NCBI GenBank assembly: GCA_023935145.1
Contig: CM043703.1
Location: 19,083,227 to 19,147,226 of the forward strand
DNA: 64,000 bases
From: Bretschneidera sinensis
Taxonomy: Eukaryota > Streptophyta > Magnoliopsida > Brassicales > Akaniaceae
Direction: 5' to 3'
Positions 45,269 to 57,403 of the stretch are shown one piece after another; within the stretch, counting starts at the first letter, position 1; every line of letters starts with the position of its first letter. Below the pieces are notes generated by a model. The model searched no databases. It saw nothing but the letters and a program-made list of their open reading frames with translations, and had not been told where the DNA came from. The position numbers and the translations under genes are program-made.

Positions 45269-46581
45269 GTTTGATTATGTTGAAACATTGAAGAGTACAA
45301 ATTGTAAAAACAATATTTTAATTCCTTTTGATGGAATTATATAAAAGGCATGCCTTTATTTATGAAACTTGTCGTTTACCTGCTTTCACCATAAATTGAA
45401 GAATGATTGTGTCACAAAGAATAAAAGCAAATAAAAAAGCGAATAAATTAATGCGGAAAAAAATCACACAAATTTGATTCGGCCACCTCAATTTTTTTAA
45501 GAATTTTATTAATTCAGTTGGATCATTAGAATTTAAATTCAAATGAAAAATGTAATTAATCTATGAATTTATCATAGGAAATTAGAACAAACCACAACTG
45601 CAAAAGTCAGCTCAAACTGATATTTTATTTATCTCCCGGTGGGCGCTGCTGCGAATGGCACATGCTTAAAACAATCACATCTTTCAAAATGCAAACAAAC
45701 ATTGAGGCTAAGCCTAGCCCATTTGAACGCTGCCTCAGCTAAACAGATTAAAGATCAATCCAAGGTGGCCTATTAGCCAAAGTTTAGGACTGTGAACCCC
45801 CAAAGTTTATATATCTGGTGTAGGTTAGTCTTGTTCGGTACAGTTACAAAATCTTTCTTTTCCACTCAAATTTTTCGAAAATGACATTCCTGATTTCTCC
45901 TTTATGTGTGCACATGATCTCACTGGATCGTTATACTTTTAATGATTTTGTAGTAGTTAATTATCGAGGGCTTATATAACTAAACAACAATCCTGCAAGG
46001 TATAAGAACAATACAAATGACAGTTGAATAGATTGCTATCCTCAGTTGCAATTGTATGGGTAAGTATAATTAAATTTATTACATTAAGTTTGTCCAATCA
46101 AGGGAACTTAGTTCCAATCAGTTGCATTTGCTTTCTCGATTCTCAGTCATTTGCTGAATTACTTTGATTGGTTTACAAGGTAAGGATGTTGTTGAAGGAT
46201 AGGCTCTCAATAATCAGAAATATTTAGGTTTTAAGTATGTTCAATAAGAAGTAAATGAGGAAGTTAGAAGCAGGCAAACGAAAAGCGTGGCCAGTTTTGC
46301 TAGGTATTCTGAGCGTATTCCCATTATTCATGAACACTTTATTTCATAAGAAGTTATCTCATGAGAGGTTAGATCAATGGGGGATTTCCGGGTGCTTCTG
46401 TCATTTTTTGATAAAGAAATGCATGACTTGCAGAAGGATGGGGGTGTGTGGTTTAGCACATGATTCACTAAGGAGCCCTCTATGATCGTTAGTGAAAGAT
46501 TTGTGTGGATGCATTGTGAAGGCATTCAACTTCTGGCTTGAAATTGTAAAATTATTAAACAAATAGCAGACTTGTTTGGCT
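45269..46581 (+). other. Spacer between gene copy D and the solo LTR
   Basis: As in other units but with a deletion of about 35 bases near 45808 (the GCAGAACGAG...AAGCAA segment). A 76-codon frame is open at 46255-46485 only in this unit because of local substitutions. I do not call it a gene. Confidence 0.6.
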
Positions 46582-48332
46582 GTTTCTGTAGATCCCTCTT
46601 TTTTGTAGAACTTGTGTTATTTTGATATACATTATGTTAATATTGAAACTAAATGTTTGTATTATAGTGCCTTGGCCTATTGTTCAAAGAAATGACTATA
46701 GGTATATATTTCAAAGGGGTATTTTGATGGAAATTAAATAAATTTGGTATTGTTTTGCTCAGAAAAAAAAAAAAAGTGATAAAGGGAGGTCTTCGTTGAA
46801 TTAGTTGAAAAAAGAGAGGAAGGGACTCGCAGTTTCTTAAAAGAAAAGGAGAAGTGCAAAAGGGTAAAAGACCAAGGGGAGTATATAAAGCCTAGTCTAC
46901 ATAGAATGCACTAGAAAACTCATTTGGTCTTCTTCATTTGCGGCAGAGGAGAGGGAGACAAGAGAGAGAGCAAAGTTTTATTAAGCTTTTGGAGGAAAAC
47001 CCATTTTTTTCATCAAACCAAAACACCATCACGTCAAGTTCTTTTGCCCCCAAACCTTGACCACCTCCTCCTACCATCTTCCTCAACCGTCCGGCCAGGG
47101 AGGTGGGTCTCGACGAGTAGGCCACGGCGATTCCTGTCCTACACGCGCGAGACAGGGAAGGAAAATCTAACTTGTTTCGTGGCTTTTTTTCATGCAGAAA
47201 TTGAGGTATTTTAGAAAGGTGATCAACTACAAACATAAACTAGACTTCTTCAAGTTGATGTTTTGCTTTTGTTTAAAGTCATTTGGATTTAATATGATGA
47301 AGTTATGTATTTTTTAAATTTGAAGATTTTATTGTGAAATTCTGTTAAAAGTTTTAATTTGGTTCTTGTATAACATAATCTTGAGCTGCGTATTATTAGA
47401 GAATTATGCTTTGGGCTGAAAGTTTGAAAACCTTGTAGGAATTAAAATAACTCTCTCTAGGTAAGAGAGTTTCTTGATTTGGAATTAATGTGCAGAAAAA
47501 ATATTTTTTTTTATTCCTGTTAGAATTTTTAGTAACTACTCTAAGTTGAATTTTGAAATTAAAGTCTATCTAAATTGCTAATTCTATGATATGAAGATGG
47601 GTAGATTTGAATGAAATCTTTTAGTTTGAAAAGTTTGAAGTGAGTAATGGATGCGTTGGTAACAAAATTATAGAAAATGAAGATTCGGAAAATAAAGCAA
47701 AAAAGTCGATTTGAGTAATGTTATTACCTAAGAAGTTGAAATTTTCTTCTCTTTTAAATTGAAATTTTGATCATGTAATTGAAGAGTATCATTTTTTAAT
47801 ATGAATCTCAAACTTGGGTAAGGAAAGAATAAGGAAAGAAGTAAAGAATGAAGGAAAAATGAAGAAAGGTGATAAAAGAGAGAATGAAACTTTTAGTACT
47901 ATTTTCTTTTGCTTATATGTGTAACTAAATAAAATGAATGGTTGCTTATTAAGTGTTTACTGTTTTAAATACTATACTAAATGATATATATTTGTTTGTA
48001 TAAATCTTTAGGTGTAATTGACAAACATAATAAGGGCAAAAGAATAATCCGAGACTAAATTGCGACGCATCGAAGGTGAGTTTCAAATTACTCTTAGTAA
48101 GCATAATGAAATGAATGATCATGAAAGTGCCTTGATAGTTTGATGATAATTTTATTGACGCGTATACATAAAGAAATGATAATAGAAACATTACGATATG
48201 TTGGAAAATATGTTTTGGATTGAATGATGGTGATATGTTTGATTGTGGATTGTGTGTTGAGATAATTGTTGCATTACAAGAAAATAATTTGTAATAAGAT
48301 AATGGAAAGAATGATCTTGGAAAGGATATGAT

Positions 48333-48688
48333 CCCACCTTGTGTAGGTTATGACCTAGGTGAAAGGGATCCGAAAATGATAATACCTCACCTAGTGTAGG
48401 TTGCGACCTCGGTGGAGGAAATGGATGAATCTCGCCTAGTGTAGGGTGTACCTAGGTGGAAAAGATGATAATACCTCACCAAGTGTAGGTTGTGACCTAG
48501 GTGGAGGAAATGGATGAATCTCGCCTAGTTCAAGTTGTACCTAGGTGGAGAAGATTATAATACCTCGCCCAGTGCAGGTTATGGCCTTAGTGGAGGGAAT
48601 GACTGAATCTCACCTAGCGTAGGTTGTACCTAGGTGGAGAAGATTATGGGACCCCGACTAGAGTAAGTTATTACCTAGATGGTGGGGA
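48333..48688 (+). repeat. Hairpin repeat array in solo LTR copy 5
   Basis: Eight units. Several arms carry substitutions (CCTCGGTGG, CACCAAG, CCGACTAG, CCTAGATGG), so stems are weaker than in copy 1. Confidence 0.8.
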
Positions 48689-49092
48689 TTTTAAGAAATG
48701 AAAATGCTAAATGTACCGGTACATGGGGAGATGTCCCGTCATGATATAAATAAGGTCAAGAAATGGAGTAAATTTTAATATTTAAATAAATTATTATTCT
48801 TAGCATTTGCATTGCATGGTATCTTTATTAGAATGGTAATGTTGAGTTATTAAACATTAAATGATTGAAGTCTCCAATGATTGGTATATGAGGTTCAACT
48901 ATGCAATGGAAGTATACTTTGTACCTTTGTAATAAATCTTAGACATGACTTTTATGAAATACAAGTGTTAAGTTCTTTGATAATTTATTTTATTCTAAAG
49001 AAAGACAAATGTTAGAATTTTTTTACATTATTGTGGATATAGTAACCGTTAATCTGAGTAAAATGATTACTCACTGAGCTCTTTAGCTAATT

Positions 49093-49095
<3 letters not shown>

Positions 49096-49130
<35 letters not shown>
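49096..49130. repeat. (TA)n microsatellite in solo LTR copy 5
   Basis: About 35 bases of TA. Confidence 0.95.
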
Positions 49131-49132
<2 letters not shown>

Positions 49133-49542
49133 CACAAAAATCCTTTTGAACTTTGGAGATATCAAGTGAACGAGAGATTAAAAGAAAATTCTCTTAGGTG
49201 GATTTCAAGCAAAGAGTTTGTTAATTTTTTTTTTTCAATAATGAATGTACAAGTTATGTTTATATGTCTCCATTTCTGGAATGATATATAATTTAGTTTA
49301 ATTTGGATGTGGAAAATGGAAAAGGTTGCATATTTGTAGACATTTGGTTTTATCCAAGAATACTTTGTATACACTGTAAGTGAAGCTATGGTTGTATTTA
49401 TATGTGTAAAATAAATCATAGAATTTACTAGTAAGATTCAGGTCACGGTTTTCTCCAGTTTTAAGTGCTCAATGTTCGAAGGTAATGGTGCCATTACGAA
49501 CGGACCCATGGGGTTTTTTCAGGATAGGGTCGTTACAGTTTC

Positions 49543-50394
49543 ATTTCCATGAATTCTAGAAATTAGCAATGTGTAAGTTTGTCCCGCTAAGGTCCGTACA
49601 ATTAAGTAGACTATCAAAGTAATTATGGATGGTTCAATCTTCTACTAGAGTGGTGGAAGAATCACTAGAACTTTTCCTTAATTTTCCTACTGATAAAAAA
49701 TTTAGCATGAAGTGTGGAGCGTCGTTGGATGATTGTTATTCTATAACAAGTGTTCTTCAACAAGAGATCAAGGATGGTGGCTTTGGCAGGTTCAGATGAT
49801 ATGGCTGCTAATAATGAAGTCATGCTTCATAGAGATTCTCTAACGTAAGCATTCGCCATTTGTAGGAAGGAAAAAGTTAGTTCTAACGAAACTTGACAAA
49901 AATTTGAATGGTCACTCACGTAAAAGAATGGCGAGAACTTCCAGGAAGGCCTAATATTAGTGAGAGGCACTTGAGGCTTAACGTACTACCTCTACTCATA
50001 ACAAGGAAAAATCTACTAACACTTGGTTAAAGTAGTTAACACTCGATAATATAGAGCTCTGCAAATGTGATTCGTGCTTTTTGTTTTTAATTTTGTAGTT
50101 TTGGTTCTTGTCACACTGGTTTTTATTCCCTTTATTATCAATACAACGCTTGTCCTTCAATATATATATTTACTTATAATTATATAATTAGTAGAAAAAA
50201 GATTTTGAATTTTTTTGTTTAATTCTCTTTAGTCTGATGTAATTCATTTAATATCTTGTACTTGACCAATGTTAGTTTGACAAGCAATTCATTCTTCATT
50301 TTTTTTTTAAATATCTTTAATTTGGACTTCTAGTTGGGTTTTCTTGAATTTCATTAAAGGTTGGGTTTGGGTGCTCAAAATTTCAAAGTTGTTT
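49543..50394 (+). other. Truncated AT-rich spacer (unit 5)
   Basis: Same spacer as 6857-7809, ending about 100 bp early at the deletion joint TTGTTT. Confidence 0.6.
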
Positions 50395-52252
50395 CGTGGA
50401 TTTTTTTCATGCAGAAATTGAGGTATTTTCGAAAGGTGATCAACTACAAACATAAACTAGACTTCTTCAAGTTGATGTTTTGCTTTTGTTTAAAGTCATT
50501 TGGATTTAATATGTTGAAGTTATGAATTTTTTAAGTTTGAAGATTTTATGGTGAAATTCAGTTAAAAGTTTTAATGTGGTTCTTGTATAATATAATCTTG
50601 AGCTGCGTATTATTAGAGAATTATGCTTTGGGCTGAAAGTTTGAAAACCTTGTAGGAATTAAAAGAACTCTCTCTAGGTAAGAGAGTTTCTTCATTTGGA
50701 ATTAATGTGCAGAAAAAATATTTTTTTTTATTCCTGTTAGAATTTTTAGTAACTACTCTAAGTTGAATTTTGAAATTAAAGTCTATATAAATTGCTAATT
50801 CTATGATATGAAGATGGGTAGATTTGAATGAAATCTTTTGGTTAGAAAAGTTTGAAGTGAGTAATGGATGCTTTGGTAACAAAATTATAGAAAATGAAGA
50901 TTTTTAAAATAAAGGAAAAAAGTCGATTTGAGTAATGTTATTATTACCTAAGAAGTTGAAATTTTCTTCTCGTTTAAATTGAAATTTTGATTATGTAGTT
51001 GAAGAGTATCATTTTTTAATATGAATCTCAAACTTGGGTAAGGAAAGAATAAGAAAAGAAGTAAAGAATGAAGGAAAAATGAAGAAAGGTGATACAAGAG
51101 AGAATGAAACTTTTAGTACTATTTTCTTTTGCTTATATGTGTAACTAAATAAAATGACTGGTTGCTTATTAAGTGTTTACTGTTTTAAATACTATACTAA
51201 ATGATAAATATTTGTTTGTATAAATCTTTAGGTGTAATTGACAAACATAATAAGGGCAAAAGAATAATCCGAGACTAAATTGCGACGCATCGAAGGTGAG
51301 TTTCATATTACTCTTAGTAAGCATAATGAAATGAATGATCATGAAAGTGCCTTGACAGTTTGATGATAATTTTATTGACGCGTATACATAAAGAAATGAT
51401 AATAGAAACATTACGATATGTTGGAAAATATGTTTTGGATTGAATGATGGTGATATGTTTGATTGTGGATTGTGTGTTGAGATAATTGTTGCATTACAAG
51501 AATATAATTTGTAATAAGATAATGGAAAGAATGATCTTGGAAAGGATATGATCCCACCTTGTGTAGGTTGTGACCTAGGTGAAAGGGATCCGAAAATGAT
51601 AATACCTCACCTAGTGTAGGTTGTGACCTAGGTGGAGGAAATGGATGAATCTCGCCTAGAGTAGGTTGTACCAAAGTGGAGAAGATTATAATACCTTGCC
51701 CAGTGCAGGTTATAGCCTTAGTGGAGGGAATGACTGAATCTCACCTAGCTTAGGTTGTACCTAGGTTGAGAAGATTATGGGACCACGCCTAGAGTAAGTT
51801 ATTACCTAGGTGGTGGGGATTTTATGAAATGAAAATGATAAATGTACCGGTACATGGGGAAATGTACCGGTACATGGGGAGATGTCCCGTCATGATATAA
51901 ATAAGGTCAAGAAATGGAGTAAATTTTAATATTTAAATAAATTATCATTCTTAGCATTTGCATTGCATGGTATCTTTATTAGAATGGTAATGTTGAGTTA
52001 TTAAACTTTAAATGATTGAAGTCTCCAATGATTGGTATATGAGGTTCAATTATGCAATGGAAGTATACTTTGTACCTTTGTAATAAATCTTAGACATGAC
52101 TTTTATGAAATACAAGTGTTAAGTTCTTTGATAATTTATTTTATTCTAAAGAAAGACAAATGTTAGAATTTTTTTACATTATTGTGGATATAGTAACCGT
52201 TAATATGAGTAAAATGATTACTCACTGAGCTCTTTAGCTAATTCTTTATATA
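50395..52252 (+). mobile_element. Solo LTR, copy 6 (fragment)
   Basis: Begins in the LTR leader (TCGTGGATTTTTTTCATGCAG) and runs to the TA microsatellite, where Copia-4 starts at 52253. The first quarter and the 3' end are missing. It shares with copy 4 the doubled palindrome, the GATACAAGAG variant and the TTTTTAAAATAAAGG variant, so it is closest to copy 4. Confidence 0.85.
51553..51828 (+). repeat. Hairpin repeat array in solo LTR copy 6 (six units)
   Basis: Two internal units are missing relative to the other copies, consistent with slippage or unequal exchange within the array. Confidence 0.8.
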
Positions 52253-53087
52253 TGTTGTTATTTGCCTAAGTTTCAAACATGTCCAAACATGGTCTAAGGT
52301 TGGTTAATGTCCAAACCAATTGTGGTATATCAAATTTCAGCAAGTTATAAGGTTGCACACATGTGTGTGCTTCAATTTTGAGCATGGGAAGGTCAGGCAC
52401 ACTACTGTGGAAATTTCTGCCCACAGGCAGGAGGTTTGCGCACAGCATCAGGAGGCTGCAGCATCAGGTCACGCCGCAGCACACAGCACTACACCAAAAC
52501 TCACAGCATCACTTGGAGAGTGATGTAGGGCTGAGATTAAAGAAAGAACATGATCAAAGGGAGGATAATGACTCACAAGAATGTCCAAGAATTAAGAGGC
52601 TATAAGAGGGGTTCTCAAGGCCTCATTTCATAAGATAATACAAGAGACAAAAACACACATACAAGAGAGTTTTGTGACATTGTGAGATCATTGTAAACAA
52701 TAAGAGAGAATTGTGTAGAGAGACATAAACACAAGAGGGACTCTTATAGTGAGGCTGATTGTAATAAGATAGAGAGAGTCTAGATTAGATTAGAGAACAT
52801 TGTTGAGTTCTCATCTTCTTCCTTCTCTTCTTGTTTCTTCAAGAACTTGGATTCTTGAAGGGGATTGCTGTAACTTTGTAAGAACCATTGAGATAGTGCA
52901 GAGAGTTCGGAGGAACTCACGGGGACGTAGGCACATTGCCGAACCTCGACAACAAATTACTTGTCTTCTTTCTTTCTTTGATTTTCTGTTCTTGTGTTCG
53001 ATTGCTGAAATTCTTTCTACAAGTCATTCAAGACTTGGGTGTTTGGAAGATCACCACCTGGGCATCTTGTCAAGGTGATTTCCAACA
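52253..53087 (+). repeat. 5' LTR of Copia-4
   Basis: 835 bp, TGTTG...CAACA, followed by GTGGTATCAGAGC. Its promoter-proximal third differs from the Copia-3 LTR (TTCTCAAGGCCTCATTTC and neighbouring sequence resembles the longer subfamily), which suggests a recombinant LTR. Confidence 0.88.
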
Positions 53088-53088
53088 G

Positions 53089-53100
53089 TGGTATCAGAGC
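53089..53100 (+). promoter_or_regulatory. Primer-binding site, first copy in Copia-4
   Basis: TGGTATCAGAGC, single, unlike the doubled site downstream of the second LTR. Confidence 0.9.
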
Positions 53101-53327
53101 ACAGCAGCTGGTTATCGGAACAAGAAGTAGAAGGTACGGAGCCAAGACTCCAAGAATCAAATATCAAACTTCTTAGGTGAATCAAGAACGGTTAAAGATC
53201 AATATCCGATCGTGTTCTTGAAGGTTGATTTAAGAACGGTGTTAAAGATCCATCTTCGATCTGTGTTCTTGAGGTTAAAGAAAGTAGTTGAGGTTAGTAC
53301 ACAAATCTGGGATCTTGTCCGCAAAAG

Positions 53328-53940
53328 ATGGCTTCAAATTTCTGTGTGGAGAAGTTTGATGGAAAGGGGGACTTTACCCTATGGAAGCGGAAGATCAAGG
53401 CGGTTCCAATGCAGCAGAAAGTGGACTTGGCTATTGGAGAAGATGATGCTTTTCCAGCAAGTGTCACGGAGGACCAGCGGACCGAGATGAAGAAGATGGC
53501 CTACAACACCATTTTCTTGCACATGTCGAATAATGTCACAAGGGAGTGCGGAGACTCGGAGGATCCGGCTATCATATGGAAGAAACTAGATGAGTTGTTT
53601 CTTACCAAGACTCTCCCGAATAAGAGGTATATCTTCAGAAACGAATCTTTGCTTTTAAATTTGATCCTAAGAAAGAGTTTCAAGATAATCTTGATGCCAA
53701 GAAAAGGAGTGCATCAAGTGGTAAAGGGCTGTTCTTTAAAAGAAGGCCAGCAACTTGGTATGGCAGCAACTATGGCTACTACCAGGACAGAGGTAGAGGA
53801 GAGAGCCATGGGAGAGTGCACAGCAGCATCCATGGCTACTACCGGGACAGAGGTACAGGAGAGAGCCATGGGAGAATGCATTCCAAACTGAGATTTGGAG
53901 GGAAGGGCTACTACTACTGCCATAAGGAGGGTCATGTCAA
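53328..53940 (+). pseudogene. Partial gag of Copia-4 (first copy)
   Basis: Starts MASNFCVEKFDGKGD. Open in one frame to about 53635 (TLPNKRY), then frameshifted. It continues with two copies of the RGRGESHGR-type repeat and a zinc knuckle start (YYYCHKEGHVK) that is cut at AAG, where LTR sequence begins. The 187-codon frame to 53891 mixes true gag with out-of-frame sequence. Confidence 0.8.
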
Positions 53941-54629
53941 GGTCAGGCACACTGCTATGGAAGTTTCTGCCCACAGGCAGGAGGTGTGCGCACAGCATCA
54001 GGAGGCAGCAGCATCAGGTCACGCCGCAGCACACAGCACCACACCAAAACGCACAGTATCACTTGGAGAGTGATGAAGGGCTGAGATTAAAGGAAGAACG
54101 TGATCAAAGGGTCAAGAATGATTCACAAGATTGTCCAAGAATTAAGAGGCTATAAAAAGGGTTTCTTAGCCTCATTTCAAGTGGTGAAAAAGGTGTGTGA
54201 GAGAACCACACAGGTTGTGACATTGTGAGATCATTGTAAACACAAGAGAGAATTTTGTGAGAGACATAAACACAAGAGGGACTCTTGTAGTGAGGCTGGT
54301 TGTAAAGAAGAGAGGTTAGTAGAGAATTGATAGAAAGCATTGTAATAGGTCTATCACTTTCTCGTTCTCTTCTTGGTTCTTCAAGAACTTGGATTCTTGA
54401 AGGGGATTGCTGTAACTTTGTAAGAACCATTGAGATAGTGCAGAGAGTTCGCAGGAACTCACGGGGACGTAGGCACATTGCCGAACCTCGACAACAAATT
54501 ACTTGTCTTATTTCTTTCTTTGATTTTATGTTCTTGTGTTCGATTGCTGAAATTCTTTCTACACGTCATTCAAGACTTGGGTGTTTGGAAGATCACCACC
54601 TGGGCATCTTGTCAAGGTGATTTCCAACA
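53939..54629 (+). repeat. 5'-truncated second LTR of Copia-4
   Basis: Begins GGTCAGGCACACTGC, equivalent to about 52391 in the first LTR, and is joined to gag through a shared AAG. It runs to CAACA at 54629. It is closer to the Copia-3 LTRs (AAGTGGTGAAAAAGG segment) than to 52253-53087. Confidence 0.85.
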
Positions 54630-54630
54630 G

Positions 54631-54663
54631 TGGTATCAGAGCTTTGGACAGTGGTATCAGAGC
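54631..54663 (+). promoter_or_regulatory. Duplicated primer-binding site in Copia-4
   Basis: TGGTATCAGAGC at 54631-54642 and again at 54652-54663, with TTTGGACAG between them. Same arrangement as in Copia-3. Confidence 0.87.
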
Positions 54664-54742
54664 ACAGCAGCTGGTTATCGGAACAAGAAGTAGAAGGTAC
54701 GGAGCCAAGACTCCAAGAATCAAAGATCAACTTCTTGGGTGA

Positions 54743-54927
54743 TTCAAGAACGGAGTTAAGATCTATATATGATCGTGTTCTTGAGGTAAATCAAGAACGG
54801 TGTTAAGATCCATATCTGATCGTGTTCTTGAGGGTGATTCAAGAACGGTGTAAAGATCAAGATATGGTCGTGTTCTTGAAAGTGATTCAAGAACGGTTAA
54901 GATCCATCTTCGATCTGTGTTCTTGAG
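54743..54927 (+). repeat. Leader hairpin repeats of Copia-4
   Basis: Four units of about 48 bp with TCAAGAACGG left arms and GTGTTCTTGA right arms around a GATC-containing centre, between primer-binding site and gag start. Confidence 0.78.
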
Positions 54928-54980
54928 GTTGAAGAAAGCATTTGTGGGTACTGCATAAGACAAGGGATCATCTCCGCAAG

Positions 54981-57403
54981 ATGGGTTCAAATTTCGGTAT
55001 TAAGAAGTTTGATGGAAAGGGAGATTTTTCCCTATGGAAGTGGAAGATCAAGGAGGTTCTTGTGCAACAAAAAGTGGACTTGGCTATTGGAGAAGATGAT
55101 GCTTTTCCAGCAAGTGTCACGGAGGACCAGCGGACCGAGATGAAGAAGATGGCTTACAACACCATTTTCTTGCACATGTCGGATAATGTCACAAGGGAGT
55201 GCGGAGACTCAGAAGATCCAGCTGCATTATGGAAGAAACTAGATGAATTGTTTCTTTCCAAGACTCTCCCACATAAGAGGTATCTTCGGAAACGAATCTT
55301 TGCTTTTAAATTTGATCCTAAGAAAGAGTTGCAAGATAATCTTGATGCCAAGAAAAGGAGTGCATCAAGTGGTAAAGGGCTGTTCTTTAAAAGAAGGCCA
55401 GCAACTTGGTATGGCAGCAACCATGGCTACTACCAGGACAGAGGTAGAGGAGAGAGCCATGGGAGAGTACACAGCAGCATGCATGGCTACTACCGGGACA
55501 GAGGTAGAGGTGAGAGCCATGGGAGAGTGCACAGCAGCATGCATGGCTACTACCGGGACAGAGGTAGAGGAGAAAGCCATGGGAGAATGCATTCCAAACT
55601 GAGATTTGGAGGGAAGAGCTGTTACTACTGCCATAAGGAGGGTCATGTCAAGAAAGATTGCAAGAAGATGACAAGGGATAGAGGAGGAAGCCATACCAAG
55701 AATGGAGAGGCTTCGGTTGCCAAAACAAAACAGCAAGATGATGATGTTCTTGTTGTGTGCTCAAGTGTGAGCAAGGGGCAAGAAGGCAGCGGGAAATGGA
55801 TCTTGGATACCGGGTGCACTCATCATATGAGCCCCCACAAAGAATGGTTCAAGAATTTCAAGAAGATCAATGATGGAAGGGTCTTCTTGGGGAATGATAA
55901 TTCTTGCCAAGTGAGAGGGATTGGAGATATCCAATTGAGGATGTTTGATGGAGTCACAAAGCTGCTGGACAATGTGAGGTATGTTCCAGATTTGAAGAGG
56001 AACTTGATCTCATTGGGGCAGCTAGATTCCATGGGCTATACATGCAAGATCGAGGGAGGAAAGATCAAGGTGGCCAAGGGATCTTTGGTAGTGATCAAGG
56101 CAGCAAGAAACGATGGACTCTATGAGATGATCGGAGAAATAGAAACCAATGATCAAGCAGCAAGCTTGATGGCTGAGCTGGACAAGGCAGCTCTTTGGCA
56201 CACTCGCTTGGGACACATGAGCGAAAAGGGCCTGCAAGTTCTTAGCAAGGAAGGTCTACTTGGTGGTGACAAAGTAGAAGAACTGGATTTCTGTAAGAGC
56301 TGTGTTTTTGGGCAGCAACATCGGGTCAGCTTCAACACCGGAGTGCACAAGTCTAAGGGCATTCTTGACTACATTCATGCGGACCTTTGGGGACCAGCAA
56401 GGACACCAACACAGGGAGGTAACATTTACTTTCTGTCTTTAATTGATGATTATTCAAGAAAAGTATGGGTTTATTTGGTTAAGAATAAATTAGTAGTGTG
56501 GAAAGGGCTGGTTGAGACTCAAATGAGTAGAGTAGTTAAGGGGATAAGAACTGATAATGGCTTAGAAATTTTTAACCAAGAACTTGATCAATTATGTAGG
56601 TTAAATGGCATTCTAAGACATAGGACGGTTGTGGAAACTCCTCAGTAAAATGGAGTTGCTGAGTTGATGAATAAGACCCTTACGGAAAAGGTTAGGTGCA
56701 TGTTAGATGGATCCGGGTTACCAAAATATTTTTGGGGAGAAGCTGTAGCTACAGCTGCATATTTGATTAATAGATCACCCTCTAGGATTGTGTTCCAAAA
56801 GACTCCCATGGAGATATGGAGTGGAGATATTTGGGTGTGCTACGTATGCACTCCAAAAGGAGGATAAGCTTAGCCCAGGATCTAGAAAATATGTGTTTCT
56901 AGGATATGGGGAAGGGGCTAAGGGGTACAGGTTATGGTCCTTAGAAAAAGAAGGATTGAAACTCATAATAAGTAAGGATGTTATTTTTAATGAATTGTTA
57001 TTTCCCTACTTGGAGATTACTAACCCTGCAGGGGCTAGTGAGCAAACCAGTTTGGTTCTTGTTGAGCATAGCATCAAGGGAGATTCTGTTCAGGTAGAGC
57101 AAAGGAGGCAAGAGGGTTCAGACCAGGTAGAGCCCTCGGATGATTGCCAAGCTCAAGAAACTCAAGAAGAGGCTGAACAAGAAGAGGATGCTACAGTAAG
57201 TCAGAAGGACTACCAGCTCATAAGAGACCGGGAAAGAAGAGTGGTTAGACCACCCTTGAGATATGGGTTTGCAAATGCTGCAGATGCAGCAACTCCTTGG
57301 ATAGAAGGAGGGATGGCTGAACCAGAAACTTACATGGATGCCATGGAGTGTAAGGATTCGTCAAAGTGGCAGCTAGCTATAGAGGAAGAAATGGATTCTT
57401 TGA
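54981..57403 (+). pseudogene. Gag-pol polyprotein of Copia-4 (second copy), truncated in RT
   Basis: Start MGSNFGIKKFDGKGD at 54981, in a frame open to 56648: Gag with the 60-residue deletion (DNLDAKKRSASSGKG), three 20-residue HGYYRDRGRGESHGR repeats, zinc knuckle CYYCHKEGHVKKDC, protease ILDTGCTHH, and pre-integrase and integrase with the HADLWGP and RTDNGLE Asp motifs. It has lost a few codons at KNKLVVWKG. A TAA at 56646 interrupts PQQNGVAE, and the frame resumes to about 56825, where a deletion removes the KPPELDNLR segment and shifts frame. It then continues 56830-57403 and fuses to solo-LTR sequence. The longest nearly intact Gag-PR-INT block in the window. Confidence 0.88.

Larger units (their letters stand above)
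46587..49537 (+). mobile_element. Solo LTR, copy 5 (2951 bp)
   Basis: GTTTC at 46582-46586 and 49538-49542. Complete hairpin array. TA run of about 35 bases. Confidence 0.86.
44629..50394 (+). repeat. Array unit 5 (gene and solo LTR intact, spacer truncated)
   Basis: Follows the unit pattern until TTTCAAAGTTGTTT (about 50394). There it jumps into the leader of a further solo LTR, losing the end of this spacer and the whole gene region of the next unit. Confidence 0.9.
52253..57403 (+). mobile_element. Copia-4: rearranged, 3'-truncated copia element
   Basis: Inserted in or near the TA tract of LTR copy 6. Order: 5' LTR (52253-53087), primer-binding site, leader, partial gag (53328-53940), 5'-truncated second LTR (about 53939-54629), doubled primer-binding site, leader hairpins, gag-pol (54981-57403). 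It then breaks off at GATTCTTTGA within the RT N-terminus and continues as solo-LTR sequence (CGCGTATACATAAAG). The 3' LTR is lost. Same subfamily as Copia-3. Confidence 0.9.

Noticed and set aside
46255..46485. A 76-codon frame MRKLEAGKRKAW... in the unit 5 spacer.
   Set aside because: Open in this unit only; the other units have stops within it. No recognised domain.
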